A stretch of DNA of 64,000 bases from Casuarina equisetifolia (Eukaryota > Streptophyta > Magnoliopsida > Fagales > Casuarinaceae): the NCBI GenBank assembly GCA_028551475.1, contig CM052355.1, positions 17,133,543-17,197,542 on the forward strand, read 5' to 3'. The translations under genes were made by a program, and so were the position numbers. The stretch's first letter is position 1; the number at the start of each line of letters is the position of its first letter. The notes beneath the pieces were generated by a model. That model did no database searches, was not told the DNA's origin, and saw nothing but the letters and a program-made list of their open reading frames with translations. Shown here piece after piece: positions 24,922-36,900 of this stretch.

Positions 24922-26592
24922 CTCGTTTTATGGTGCAGAGCAGCCACCAACCAACCTAGCTTTCGATATATTACTTTCAGGACTCAAATAATGCACTAGT
25001 GTGCAACGTCTTCCTTAGTTCAAAAAACTGCTTCCTTATGTGAAATAAATCATTATGGTCATTTTCATGTAATCCAAAATCTCTTGAATAAAGTATTTGT
25101 GATTGCTGCCGTCGAAATTGTTGTGGACAAGCGTATATGTGCTCATGCATGAGAAATATGGATGTGTAAAAATGGGACTACCACCCGTTCATGAATGAGG
25201 CCCGACAAGCAATTGGGTTAACTTGGTTGTTGTGAATAAAGGAAGCCCAGGTACGGAAAGGGCTGCGGTTGAACACAAATTCTAGTTTAACAGGCATACA
25301 GTGTTTCTTACTTTGATTGAACATGTGAAAAAAATACTAAAATACCAACAATATAGTTAAATCACAAGTAAAAGATGCAAATATCACAATCGACACAAGA
25401 AAATTTTTATATGAAAAAATTCTCTAATATAAAGGATGAAAACCACGAGACCAATCATGGAATTCATCCAAATTTCTATTATATAAATAATTAAGTTTAC
25501 AATCCAATTAAGTCTTTAATAGTAGCAATTTAACAAAGATTTACTAATTTAATAACAATAGAATCATCAATTGATAGTGAAAAATAAGTTGTAAATATCA
25601 ATTTAACCAAGACAAAGTTAAAAAAAAAAATTATCCATATTTTCGATCAAGATCTGCTAACTTAAAAGTTCCAAATAATGATCCAACCGTTCACAATGAA
25701 GAACACCCAATTCCAAACCTACTGACAAAAAATCAACTCAATCAAACCACGGATCGACCTTAATCAAAACTTTAACCAACTGTTACACAGGGCTTCTAAT
25801 TCTTATAAAATTATACTCTTTTCCTTTTATCTCTCTTTTCTTTTTTACGGCCACTCATATAGAAAAAAATTATATTTTTTCTTTTAAACATTAAGGCCAA
25901 GTTATCCTAGTAGAACTCGATAATAAGTTGGACTAAACCAACTTAACAGTATATTTATATAAATCCAGAATAAGTACAGTAATCTTCCAACCCATATATA
26001 TATATATATATCAATCGAGTGGACAATAGTGAGTTGGATCAACCTACCTATTGCAGCTATATGATTTTGCAGCTAGTAGATTCCGCTGCTATGGTTCAGT
26101 TCATAAATTTTGAGTTTGCTATAAATTGAAGTCAGAAATGGCCAATCGTTCTGGTCTGTCGTGGAAGGCAATTGATTACTAGGCCCAGAGGTAGTCCATG
26201 ACCTGGATCAGTAATTTTCATTTTTCACAAAGCCAACGGCTTTACTCAAATTCGATTCGCTGGGTCAATGTATATGTACTTCCATCAGCATTATGTCGTA
26301 CAGAGTTTAGCTGAAATCAAAACTTATAATCCTCCAGTTGATTTCTTATTAAGACTTGAAGAGAACATACTCCATAAGACTAGCACTAACCATTTTTCTT
26401 GCTAATTCGGTTCTCTTGCTTTCTGGTAAAGAAAACACAGATAAAAGTTTAGTTGTACATTACATTCTCGTACACCCGTCAACCGGATGGAGATTTTGGG
26501 AACTAATACTACCCCGCAGAAGGTGAAAATGGAAAAACAGCATTCGTACTCGTACAGCCGTTTTCAACCATTCACCCTTCATGGTTTACACC
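24922..26592. other. Downstream part of copy B with AT-rich insertion
   Basis: Duplicated 3' flank, then an AT-rich stretch at 25300-25950 found only in copy B, then a short AT dinucleotide run near 25998, then the distal duplicated block. No coding sequence is recognised. Confidence 0.6.
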
Positions 26593-29500
26593 TTAATATG
26601 TATCAGTAGACGATGGATAGCCCTGAGAGTAACCCATGTAGTTGTATCGTGATCGGATATTATGGTGATTATAGACAGGATCACCATAATCAACCGCCTT
26701 TATTACCACTGCTTCTCGCCTTCCATCCTGCTCTTGTACGGCCCCAAAGACTATCTCATTGGTTTCACAGTTTTTCTCATAATAAGTTTGTGGGCCAGAT
26801 GAAAAATGCCTGTGATGGTGCTGCTGTTGCATATGCTTTTCCAGTTGCTGATGCTGCATATGCTGCTGTTGTAGCTGGTGCTGCATATTTTGCTGTTGTA
26901 GCTGGTGCTGCATATGTTGCTGTTGCAGCTGACGCTGCATGTGTTGCTGATGTTGGCGATAGTCACCTTCCCATTCATCGTAGTAGCGACTTTGCTTGGT
27001 ATGGTGGCTCCTTTCCAGGTCCTTGGCCATAAAAGGGTATGTTTTCTTTGGTGTAGGTGATCTGGTTTCTATTGCTGGTGGCTCATCTTCGTGTGGTATC
27101 ACAAAACTCTCTTGCATGGGCCAGCGGTTCGAATGTGAGTTCAGTTGCTCGTATTGCTGATGATGGAGGAGGGGCTTTCTTCTAGAGCCTGAAAATAATC
27201 CCCCAAATATATCAGCCACCGAAGAGCTAGTGTTGATGACCAGCTTTCCGATTGAATAAAAGAATCCGTCTTCCGCTCCCTCGGGCTCATCTTCAGTTGG
27301 AATCAAGGGAGGCCTGACTGATTTAGTAGGCTTCTGACTTGGTACCACATGTGGACCTTTCTTTATTGGACGTCTAGAATCCTGCAATAAAATATTTACA
27401 TATATATGAAACTAGTCCTGGTCCTATCATGAAGGGAATCAATAGAAGAAATTTTCCAGCTGTTTCCACCCTACTGAATAATTTAAGATTTAATTGTTCT
27501 TTTGCACTATGGAGAAGTATTGGAGCTATTTTAACTTGACTTGGGGGAACTTGAATTTTCTTTTTCTTTTTTCCTTGGCATTGGGAGTAACAGTCTCCAG
27601 CAAAGATGCACATGCTGACATTTAAACTGCTAAGAGAAAACACTTCAGAATATGACAAAAAGAATAAGTCTTCTACTAGCAGCATCCAAGATGCATAGAC
27701 AAATCATGAATGGAATAAATATTGGACAGATGCTCCATTTGGTGGTCAAGAAGACAGTAAAAGGAAAAGGGGGAAAGTGGATCCTTAGGTCGACCATTGT
27801 AAGCCATTTAATAGCATGCGGTAAATTAGATGTCCATTACTCATTCTTTTAGGGATAAACTCATAATTTGAGTTCGGACTTTTGACAGAAAAAGGACAAA
27901 TCTGGGACAGCTTACGTCCTTGGATGAAAACATTGCTCGCACCCTTTGCTGCAGCAACGCCAGCATGTAACCAAAAAATCCAGCTGCAACAAGCACTGCC
28001 ATCCCTGCAATATAAAAACAAGTTTTGTTGATTCCATCGATCTTGAAAGAAAAAGGACAGATGAAAGTTCCCAAAGTTTCCTTGTTACCTAAATTGAGAC
28101 TACCGTCATGCTGACTAGAGCAGTCATCATCATTGAGTTGGATCTCTCGAATTGCCTGGTTCCCTCTGTCTATAACCAAAAGAGAGCAGCTGGCTTCAAT
28201 GTAAACCACATCAAAATCGTCTGAAAATTTTGCATCTTCACTTGGGCCATCAACATGACCTCCTCCTTTACCCCATTTTCCTCCAGCAATAGTTGTAACT
28301 CCTGCAGAAAAGTAAAATCAGATCATGCCGATGCAGGCTTGCTTGAAGGTAGTAAGTCCCTTGGATGCCAAATTTTCATGCACCATTTTGTGGGGTTTTG
28401 ATACCATTTGTTGTAGAAACAAACACCATCCTTTAACCACAGAAAACCTTCAAGTATCTATACAGTAACCTGAATCAGAGATCTTCCTGATAGCCATGTT
28501 CAGTGTGTCCGCAATGTAGATGTTTCCTCTGTCATCCGCTGTGATCCCTTTTGGGTGATTCATTCTTGCTTCCCTTGGCTTCCCATCTACATGCCCTGAA
28601 TACCCTTCAGGTGATCCAGCAACCAGCTTGGGCCGGCTATCTGCAATTCATTGATTCACACATTCATTCATTCATTCATTTTGAGCATTTACAAGAACAA
28701 TGAAGCTCAGCAGAAGAATCTGTTGAGCACCGAAAAGACAGAAGGAACGTAATAAGATTAAACAGTAGTCTTTTAAGAAACCATTTCCACAATGAAAGGA
28801 AAATGTATGTCATAATGTAGCTTGTTTTAATACTTCAATGAAAAAAAGGGAATCCAGATCAATTAAAGCTAACATTTATTTTGCATTTTTTTTATTTTTT
28901 AGCAATGTCTCACGAAACAACTTGAAAAGCAAAAGAGGACTGGTTATTAACCAAAAAAAAAAATTCAGCTAATTGTACTCCAAATATATCTCATTAAAGA
29001 TGTGGATTCTTTAAAAAGTAAACGTGCATAAAACCCTTTTTTGGTTCAAAAAGACAAAGGACAACTGAATGAGTATACAGGGAAGCATAAATGTTCCTTA
29101 AAGAATATTGCTTCTCCAAAAATAAAGATGATATACTTCCAAAAAGATGGAGTTGGTTTGACAGAAAATAAACTATAAGGCCCATCGTATTTTCAAGAGT
29201 GGAGGCTTCGGCTAAACAAAAGCACATCAAGCACATTAAAAATATTTTTCTAACAATCAATCTTGATTCTGCCCAGGATCGGCAAGGAAAGGAAGCCAGG
29301 TCGGCTTACGAAGGGCAAGCCTGTTGAGAGACTTGAAATAGGAATCAAAGACACATTATGAAAAGCGATATCAGACATAATATCAAGGAAAAGCAAATTG
29401 CAAAGAATATGATCAAGCATAATTCCTAAACTGTGAGAACAAAAAACAACTTACAACGAGACAACGGGGTTGAGATCTTGTAGATATTACTGTTTTCAGA

Positions 29501-30028
29501 ATCCAAAACTAGAAGCTCCCCACGTGGAGAAACGTCAACAGAGTATGGTTCAATTCCAAGCTTACTTCCATCGAACACCGTCTCCACCGTATATCCACCC
29601 TCAAATTTCATCATCGAACGGGTAGAAACCGCTGAAAAATCAAACCCCACAAATCCCATCAAGCTCAAAATTCCGCTTTCGTTTCAAGAAACTTGGCATT
29701 GCAAAGAATAATCTCTAGCCTCTTACAGACAAACCAAAACACGGCAAAACACTAAAATTTGAGCATATTGAAATAACATTACCCGTCTTGGGGATGAATT
29801 TCTGTGATCCCAGCCACTTAACAAGCGCAGAGACCACATTGGCGACAAGTCCACTTACAATCTCTGCAAATGATTTAAAAAGTAAAGAAAATTTGAAACT
29901 TTGATAAAAATTTGAAGCAGAGGATGCGAAAATGCATACTCACTTGCAGGATGTGCGGCTGAAGCTGAAGAAAACCCACTAAAAAGAACCACAAAAATGA
30001 GAGCCAAAAGGACCCAATTTCTCCTCAT
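26593..30028 (-). CDS. NHL-repeat membrane protein with Gln/His-rich tail
   Basis: 534 residues from seven exons: 29944-30028, 29783-29863, 29455-29631, 28470-28640, 28089-28301, 27916-28004, 27381-26593. All phases join. Signal peptide (MRRNWVLLALIFVVLFSG), then NHL beta-propeller blades (YSVDVSPRGELLVLDSENSNIY; HPKGITADDRGNIYIADT; VVYIEASCSLLVIDRGNQAIR). A transmembrane helix follows (GMAVLVAAGFFGYMLALL, about residues 243-260), then a cytosolic tail. The tail has a conserved EDGFFYSIGKLVINTSSSVADIFGGLF segment and a Gln/Met/His-rich repeat. This layout matches plant NHL-domain proteins of the At1g70280/At1g23880 type, whose biochemical role is unknown. NHL propellers generally bind protein or RNA; with a signal peptide the propeller would be lumenal or extracellular. 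Confidence 0.9.
26848..26955 (-). repeat. 27-bp coding minisatellite in the NHL gene
   Basis: Four adjacent 27-bp units (26848, 26875, 26902, 26929) encode nine-residue repeats of the MQHQLQQQH type. Since 27 is a multiple of three, copy-number change keeps the frame. Confidence 0.9.
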
Positions 30029-31447
30029 AGCAACCGTTCAGGAGTAGAGCACGAAAGAAAGAACAAAATGCTCAACTGTGAAGGTGGAAGTTTGCATCTT
30101 GGAGGAACCCGCTTAAGAAGGAGACCCCACAGCCGGTGTTTCCCAGTCCCTTTCACATGTTAATTAGTATAAAAGCTTTTCTGGAGATAAAGCACTGAAA
30201 GAGACAGGGAGAGCAGAGCATAGTGAGATCAGGGATGCTTTCTTGGTGACATACGGGAGCTGGAATCAAAGGGAGGAAAGTAAAGCAAAAGAGAGTAAGG
30301 GGGAATCATATGCTTTAAATCTTGTCTTCGTGTTTGCAACAATCAAGTCGGTTTTGTTACTGCAAATCCAATTTCGTAGCGCTTGCTTTCTTGGTAATTG
30401 GAGTGCCCCCTATTGAATATCCTGAGTTGCGTCACTTATTGCATGAATCTGAGACTAAGGCAATTGTCCTGAGCATGGGCAGAGCTATAATTTTACATGA
30501 AGATGCCCCCTTGTTTGTTTTTTGTTTGGCAAATACAATTTTTAAGTCTTTCAACTGTACCCATCCAGGTGCATCCAGGTGCTCTGCAGTTTTGGACCCA
30601 TTCAGGAAACACTCAAAATCGTGGCCCTGTGTGGGCTGCGGTCTCTGGCTCATAAAGAAAGTAGAGTTCAGACAAATTGTTTACAAGCATCAAGAACGGT
30701 AGCTTTCTTAGTGTCTTCTTATTTACTCCTTAATCTGTACTTTTTATGCCTTTAATACTTTCTGTGATGTTTAATTCGACGTAATCTTTTTGTTTCTTTC
30801 TCTCCCCTTGTCATGTGATCTGGTTAGATCTCATATGCCCTATGTAATGAAAGTTGCTGTCTGTGTCTCTGTGAGAATGTTTTTCATGTACTTTGAATTG
30901 TCTTTTCTTTTCATTTCTCTTTCTTTCTTTTTTTTTTTTAAAAAAAAAAACTTTAGTTTCTTTGAATGCTCCAAAGAAACGAATCTTGCTTCCTCTCTTA
31001 AGCGGCTTGGGTTTCTCAAGAGGTAAGAGCAGTAACTTATTGATTACGATTGCTCAAACAAGGAATGACCCTTGTGAGAATTAGCAATGGCTTTATACCC
31101 TATCATCATGACATCTGCTTTTCTTAATCTTTAGAAAATCATGACTCTTAATCTTATGATGTGACCCTCTTGGATGGCCTCAGTAACAAAGTAAACAAAG
31201 ACCAATATCCTTTGGAAAAGCTTGCAAGTAGTATTTTATGCATATATCACGTTATTTCTTCGTGCCACTAAATATTATTTAGCCTCGAATCCAGTATTTG
31301 CAGAGAGTACTCTACTGATCTTGCGGCATAGCTTCTCCCTAGACAGAGGACCACATCATTCAGCCTCGTGCCAACTAAATCATATTCCAAGTGGGAAGAG
31401 ATAGACTCGGGTTGTCGCAAGCTGACAGTTCACAAGTGCCATCTTTT
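30029..31447. other. Intergenic region upstream of the NHL gene
   Basis: 30029-30250 is probably the 5' UTR and promoter of the NHL gene. An open frame at 30322-30702 holds a VPPIEYPELRHLLHESETKAIVLS stretch faintly like an AMP-binding acyl-CoA synthetase. It has no start context or continuation, so I do not call it a gene. The rest shows nothing recognisable. Confidence 0.45.
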
Positions 31448-31449
31448 CT

Positions 31450-31538
31450 AAGGGCTCAACTAAAATACAGAACTGTACAATAATAAATTATTAGTGAAAG
31501 TTTATAAGACCAAGTTCTCCTATCGTCTTACTCAATGT
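31450..31538 (+). repeat. Partial copy of the LTR-like repeat
   Basis: Shares the segment CTCAACTAAAATACAGAA...TTTATAAGACC...TCTTACTCAAT with the repeats at 31587 and 32870, in the same orientation, but lacks their ends. Confidence 0.7.
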
Positions 31539-31586
31539 TTCTTCTTTGGATATTGAGCCTTCGGAGTTCAGAAGTACCACATTCCC

Positions 31587-31714
31587 TGTTAGAAATTGAA
31601 GGATCTAACTAAAATACAAAATTATACAATAATGGATTACTAACATAAGTTTATAAGATCAGATTCTCTTGTCATCTTATTCAATATAGGACTAAATATT
31701 TTAATCCTCTTACA
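31587..31714 (+). repeat. LTR-like direct repeat, left copy
   Basis: 128 bp, starting TGTTAGAAATTG and ending CCTCTTACA, so bounded by TG...CA like an LTR. It matches 32870-33029 at roughly 80% by eye. The short length suggests a TRIM-like or other non-autonomous element. Confidence 0.65.
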
Positions 31715-31790
31715 CTAATTTCACGTTGGGTAGAGTGAGAAGTAAAATCAGTCCAAAGGGACCCATTCCAAGGTAGGCAGGACACGGGCC

Positions 31791-32862
31791 GGCTCCGATA
31801 CCAACCACAGCAGTGCTTTAACCGATACGCGCTTCTCTGATCTCACTCCGCCGCTCTCCGAGCCCGTACTAGAAGCCCTAACGCAAGCCGGCTTCGAGTT
31901 CTGCACGCCGGTCCAAGCCGCCACAATCCCCTTGCTGTGCAGCTACAAGGACGTGGCTGTCGACGCCGCTACCGGCTCCGGAAAACCCTAGCATTTGTTG
32001 TCCCGCTCGTCGAGATCCTACGCCGGGCCAAAACCCCTCCTAAACCCCACCAGGTGATGGGGATAATTATCTCGCCGACAAGGGAGTTGTCGTCGCAGAT
32101 ATATAACGTTGCACAGCCTTTCATATCGACTCTACCAAATTTCAAGTCTACGTTGCTTGTTGGGGGAGGGGAAGTGAAAGCTGACTTGAAGAAAATAGAG
32201 GAGGAAGGAGCTAATTTATTGGTCGGCACCCCCGGTAGACTATACGACATCATGGAGCGCGTCGATGGTTTAGACTTCAGGAATTTCGAGATTCTGATTT
32301 TGGATGAGGCCGATAGGCTATTGGATATGGGGTTCCAGAAGCAGATAAATTCCATCATATCCCGCTTACCAAAGCTTCGTAGAACTGGTCTTTTTTCAGC
32401 TACTCAAACAGAGGCAGTTGAAGAGCTTGCTAAAGCAGGAATGAGGAATCCCGTGAAGGTTGAAGTTCGAGCAGAAACAAAGCCGGTAAATGGTTTGGAA
32501 GGGTCAGAACAGCTGCCTTTATCAAAAACGCCTTCGGGCCTTCACAATGAGTACATCGAATGTGAAGCAAATGAGAAATCATCACAACTTGTTGATTTTC
32601 TTATCAAGAACAGGTCAAGCAAAATCATAATATACTTCATGACTTGTGGCTGCCTGCTTTGAAGGGCTTCTCTTTGATCCCTTGCATGGCCAGATGAAGC
32701 AGGCTGCAAGGGAAAGGGCATTAGCTTCATTTAAAGACCTTCCGAATGGTATGCTTCTGTGTACCGATCTTGCAGCAAGGGGACTTGACATTCCAGATGT
32801 TGATTGTATCCCGCAGTATCATCCTCCTCAAAATCCGGATGTTTTTGTATACAAGATTGGCT
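31791..32862 (+). pseudogene. Intronless, frameshifted DEAD-box RNA helicase (RH18-like) retrocopy
   Basis: Resembles plant DEAD-box ATP-dependent RNA helicase 18. Motifs in order: Q-motif region ([14 protein letters not shown]), Walker A (AATGSGK), PTREL, VGTPGR, DEAD ([13 protein letters not shown]), SAT ([17 protein letters not shown]), IIIYF, and [11 protein letters not shown]. The coding sequence runs uninterrupted where the functional gene is expected to have several introns. Damage: a one-base loss just after the Walker A Lys (near 31985) brings an in-frame TAG; about nine codons are missing after IIYFMTC (near 32645) with two frame changes close by; and the sequence stops after PDVFVYKIG, so motif VI (HRxGR) is gone. 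No convincing start codon is left. It is best read as a processed pseudogene, with the parent gene elsewhere. Confidence 0.88.
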
Positions 32863-32869
32863 TTGATAT

Positions 32870-33029
32870 CATATTATAAATTGAATGACCCAACTAAAAT
32901 ACAGAATTGTATAATAATGAATTGCTAACAAAAGCTTATAAGATTAGACTCTCCTGTCACCTTACTCAATATCACCTTACTCAATATCACCTTACCCAAT
33001 ATGGGACTGAATATTTTAATCCTCCAACA
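32870..33029 (+). repeat. LTR-like direct repeat, right copy
   Basis: Same repeat as 31587-31714, ending CCTCCAACA. It is longer because a 15-bp unit (CACCTTACTCAATAT) occurs three times at 32958-33002. With the left copy it brackets the helicase retrocopy. Confidence 0.65.
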
Positions 33030-33949
33030 TTCTCAAACTTTGCTTCTTACTTCCAGTTCAGAATTGATTTCATGCAACAATTTCATTTCTGTCAGGTCCT
33101 CCCAGTCAGAGGTCACACGATAGTGCCATCTTCACCAACTTTGCTTCTTACTTGTAATGTCACGGTTCGAACTTCTTTATCCGTCAGGAAAAAGAATAGA
33201 ATAGGAGTTTCTCACCTTTTGAAAAGACCTACCTTCATCCCATTAAATTGGAACTCAAGCCATGTTATCCCCTTGGTGGCTTGTACATGCTATTTTCTTG
33301 ATGTATGAGTAGGCAGGGGCTTATTTGGTAATTCTCATATTGGGTAGGCAAGGGCCTACTTTGGTGGCTTGTACCTCATATGTTCTTGATGTATGAGTAG
33401 GTAAGGGGTTCATTATCATTAAGGACATTATGAATTTGAATGAAAAAGAATATTACAATTTAGATTTTTTTTCATATGGAAAAAGAAAGTAAGAGTTTTT
33501 TAAATATTCTCACATTAAGTTAAATCTAAGAGTTTTTCAGTTATTCTCACATTAGGTTAACCTAGATATAACCTAGGCTGGTGATACTAAGTTATCTAAA
33601 AGCATAAAGACAAATAGTTTAAAAGAAAGAAAGAAGAATCAATAAACTTCTTATTTGAAGCATTGAAATCACTTTATAAACATTTGGTTCACTCATAAAT
33701 AGTCACTATTTGCAACTTCTTAGTCTTCTGCTGTTCCTCCAGACATTGCAAAGGAGGTGATGGAAAACATCCTTGAATATCATCTTCTGTAAGTCAAACC
33801 ACGGATCCACAAGCAGTTTATTCCAACTGGCTCTACAAACTCATCATGGATAGGCAATGCAAAGGAAACGGATAGAAACTGTTATAATATATTTACAATG
33901 ACCCAGAGCAGAAAACGGAGAATACAAAACTATGCTCTATAATCATTAA
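33030..33949. other. Intergenic region with short direct repeats
   Basis: A segment of about 45 bp (TTGGTGGCTTGTAC...GATGTATGAGTAGG) occurs at 33273 and again at 33361. The last 100 to 250 bases are likely the 3' UTR of the potassium transporter. No gene was seen. Confidence 0.55.
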
Positions 33950-36900
33950 TTAAACGTGGTAAATCATCCCCACCTCTAGAGTAGACGCATAGGGAATTCT
34001 TAAAGCAAAATTTGGTTCCCTAAAGTTTCTCCTCAAGAAATCATAACCGAGATTGATCACGATTCTTTTCACCAAACTGGAACCTTTCTTTGCTCTGACA
34101 TATGAATGGCCCATTATAAACGCCATACCTGCCTCCCTCGCTTCCATCAGCTCCTGCAACTCCTCCTGAGCTTCCCTATCAATCCTCGGACTGGCTGGCA
34201 CAACAAACCTCACTCTCTTCCTAAGCCTTTCTGGGGGCTTAATCTCCCTCAACTCCGAAGTGCCTACTATTTCTGCAGAGTTTTCATCAGCTTCACACAT
34301 TCTAATACCTCCCATGTTTGATGATGAAGTTCCAACAACTGTCATATTCTCATCACTCTCGACGTCTTCTGTTCCCACGACACATGCTTGTCTCTGTGAC
34401 CGGATAAATTCTGCAATACTACAAACCAGATCTTTCTCAAACTCATTGTCATCCTTCTGAGCATCACGATAGCCATACCGTGCTATGCATCTATATAGTC
34501 GGTACTCCTTTGGGCCAACTCTTCCCACCAGGAACCTTTCATCAGGTCTGACATGTGGCACTGGGACAGATTTGATGCAGAGGAAGACCACAACCTGGTG
34601 GAAAGCTGGTAGATTTGTGACAAAGTGAGAGAAAATAGCTGGGATCCCAGAAACAAGCTCCGTATGTATGAGTCCAATACCCTTGACCCGCACAATTCCA
34701 AGACTGGGACCAAGACTGAGCAGCCAGTTGATTGACACCTTATTTTGAACATCAAACTCATATTTCTTGAGTGTGCCATAGTGCCAGACATACATAACAA
34801 TTAGGAAGATAAATGAGAGAGCAACGGGGACCCAAGCTCCTTCACGGAATTTGATGAGAGATGCTGAAAAGTAGAGTGCTTCAATGGAGCCAAAGAAGAA
34901 TATAAACAAAATGGCTAGAACGATGCTTTTGCGCCAGCATAAGATTATAACCAGAGACATTAGGCAGGTAGTTACCAACATAACAGTTATAACCGCCAAA
35001 CCTGTTCACAAGAAGAAAATAATGCTGTAAAAATGATGATCACTGGAGCTTAAAAGAATTAGGCCATGATTGAAGTGTGAAATAAAAAAATTAGCCGTTC
35101 TTTTGCAGTTTTTGATATGGTCAGGAGTCAAGCATGTCAATCACCAAAAATACAATTACGAAAAATGTTTCCTGGGTGATACCATTCTTCACACGAAGGC
35201 CATTTTTGAAATCAAAAGATAGAGATAACGGTTATACCTGCTGCATTGCCCATGCGTTTCGTGTCCCTGAAGCCCATGGTAACAGCCAAGCATAACAACA
35301 TTAAGGTCCAATTGATCTCCGGAATATATATTTGGCCATGTATTTTTGAAGATGTGTGGACAATTTTGACCCTCGGAAAGCAGCCCAAAGCAGAGCACTG
35401 TTTGATTATAGAGAAAGTTCCAGTAATGATGGCTTGGCTTCCCACGACTGCTGCAAGTATTGCTATTGCCAGAACAGGCCATCTTATTTTTTCTGGATCA
35501 GTAAGATCAGTACCTCAAATCAGTTGATAGCAATACAAAAGATAAAGTGAATTCGTTGTCCTTTAAAGAACAATAACATGCACCTACCAGGTACGGAGAC
35601 ATAGAACCCAATTCGATAATGAGTCTCAATTGTATGATGCCTAGAAAGGTAAGCGGCTTGTCCCATATATGCTAGGATTAGTGACGGATAAACCATACAG
35701 GTGAAAGCAATCTGCGATAAAGGGGCTTTCTGTTAAACAAGAAGATAGTGTTGTGGTGGTCTTTGCCAGAGATTGTTAGTATAATGATGTAAAATGTAAG
35801 AATGTTAACTTGCAAGTCAAAGAATGAACACCAAAGTCTTTTACTTGATGCACAACAATCTACTAGAGAAGATGATCTAGGGAGGTCGAGATTTTCTTTT
35901 GGGGCAAACCTACCCATATATATAAATCATTCTTAAAATTTAGCATCTCTAACATAATATTGTTGTAGGGAGTGCTATGGAAGGGTGAAAGTATATCGTA
36001 CAGGAAAGAAAATATTTCATAACTACACCATATTGCCATAATTACGTTTTCCCACTTTTGGTTACATGAAGCATCCAGAAGCATCTTTCAATCAAAGAAT
36101 GTAGGAGTATGACCTGGGCCAACAATGGTAGTACGTCAACAGGAAAAACTGACAATCAGAAACTTCAGCTATTTATTTCTCCACTTCAATGTCCTCCTTC
36201 ATAGTATACTGTATCATTAATGGTATCTCATGATAGATGAACCCAATATGACATTTTTATTTGAATTTCGTTTCTAAAGATGACAACTTTAAGCAGATTC
36301 AGAAAATTTCATCCGTAGATTTTTGTTACATCATCACCAGCAGAAAAAGAATCAGATAATGTTACCTTAATTGACAATTGTGAAAAGTGTCCAAGATCAG
36401 CAAACATGGCTTCTGAGCCTGAAATGTAGAGAAGTTAATACTAAAGGGGACAAGCATTTCTATTGGTATATGGCAAGAAAACACAGTTCAGAGCACCCGC
36501 TCTTGTACCTGTTATACACAAGAGAATTCCACCCAAGGACATCCACCCTCCTCTTTGTGTCTTCTTCAAAAACTTGTACATGTAGTACGGAGACAGTGCT
36601 TGATAAACATTGTGATTCCAATGGAAGATATTGTACAAACCAATGGCACTGATGCATAAAAGCCATGCAATGACGATCGGCGCAAAGAGGAACCCTACCC
36701 GGTGGGTCCCATAATGTTGCAGAGCAAACAATAATACCAGTATGATGCAAGCAACTGGGACTTCAACATCTGCAGAACCAACGATTTTTGAGGGAACATC
36801 ATAATGTGCTTATGTACAGGTAAAATCAAATTCTTCCATCATGATCCATGTTCCTAATTAACGCTCACATCTTGTGCGGAACTTAAGATTATGTGACTTC

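Larger units (their letters stand above)
23797..26540. repeat. Segmental duplication, copy B
   Basis: Partner of copy A. Two differences stand out. The promoter side contains a partial re-duplication of a CTGCTAGGCT-bearing segment (around 23985 and 24118). An AT-rich stretch of roughly 650 bp (about 25300-25950) has no counterpart in copy A. The matched sequence ends about 60 bp before the stop codon of the NHL gene. Confidence 0.85.

Noticed and set aside
30322..30702. Open frame with a VPPIEYPELRHLLHESETKAIVLS stretch resembling acyl-CoA synthetase
   Set aside because: The similarity is short and from memory. No catalytic AMP-binding motif (such as the TSGTTG-type loop), no exons before or after, and normal non-coding composition around it.
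31791..31803. GGCTCCGATACCA as a minus-strand primer-binding site (TGGTATCGGAGCC)
   Set aside because: It is in frame with the helicase coding sequence (GSDTN) and has no LTR next to it, so it is probably chance.
36441..36750. Two overlapping minus-strand frames in the K+ transporter
   Set aside because: Only one frame continues the transporter; the other is its shadow.
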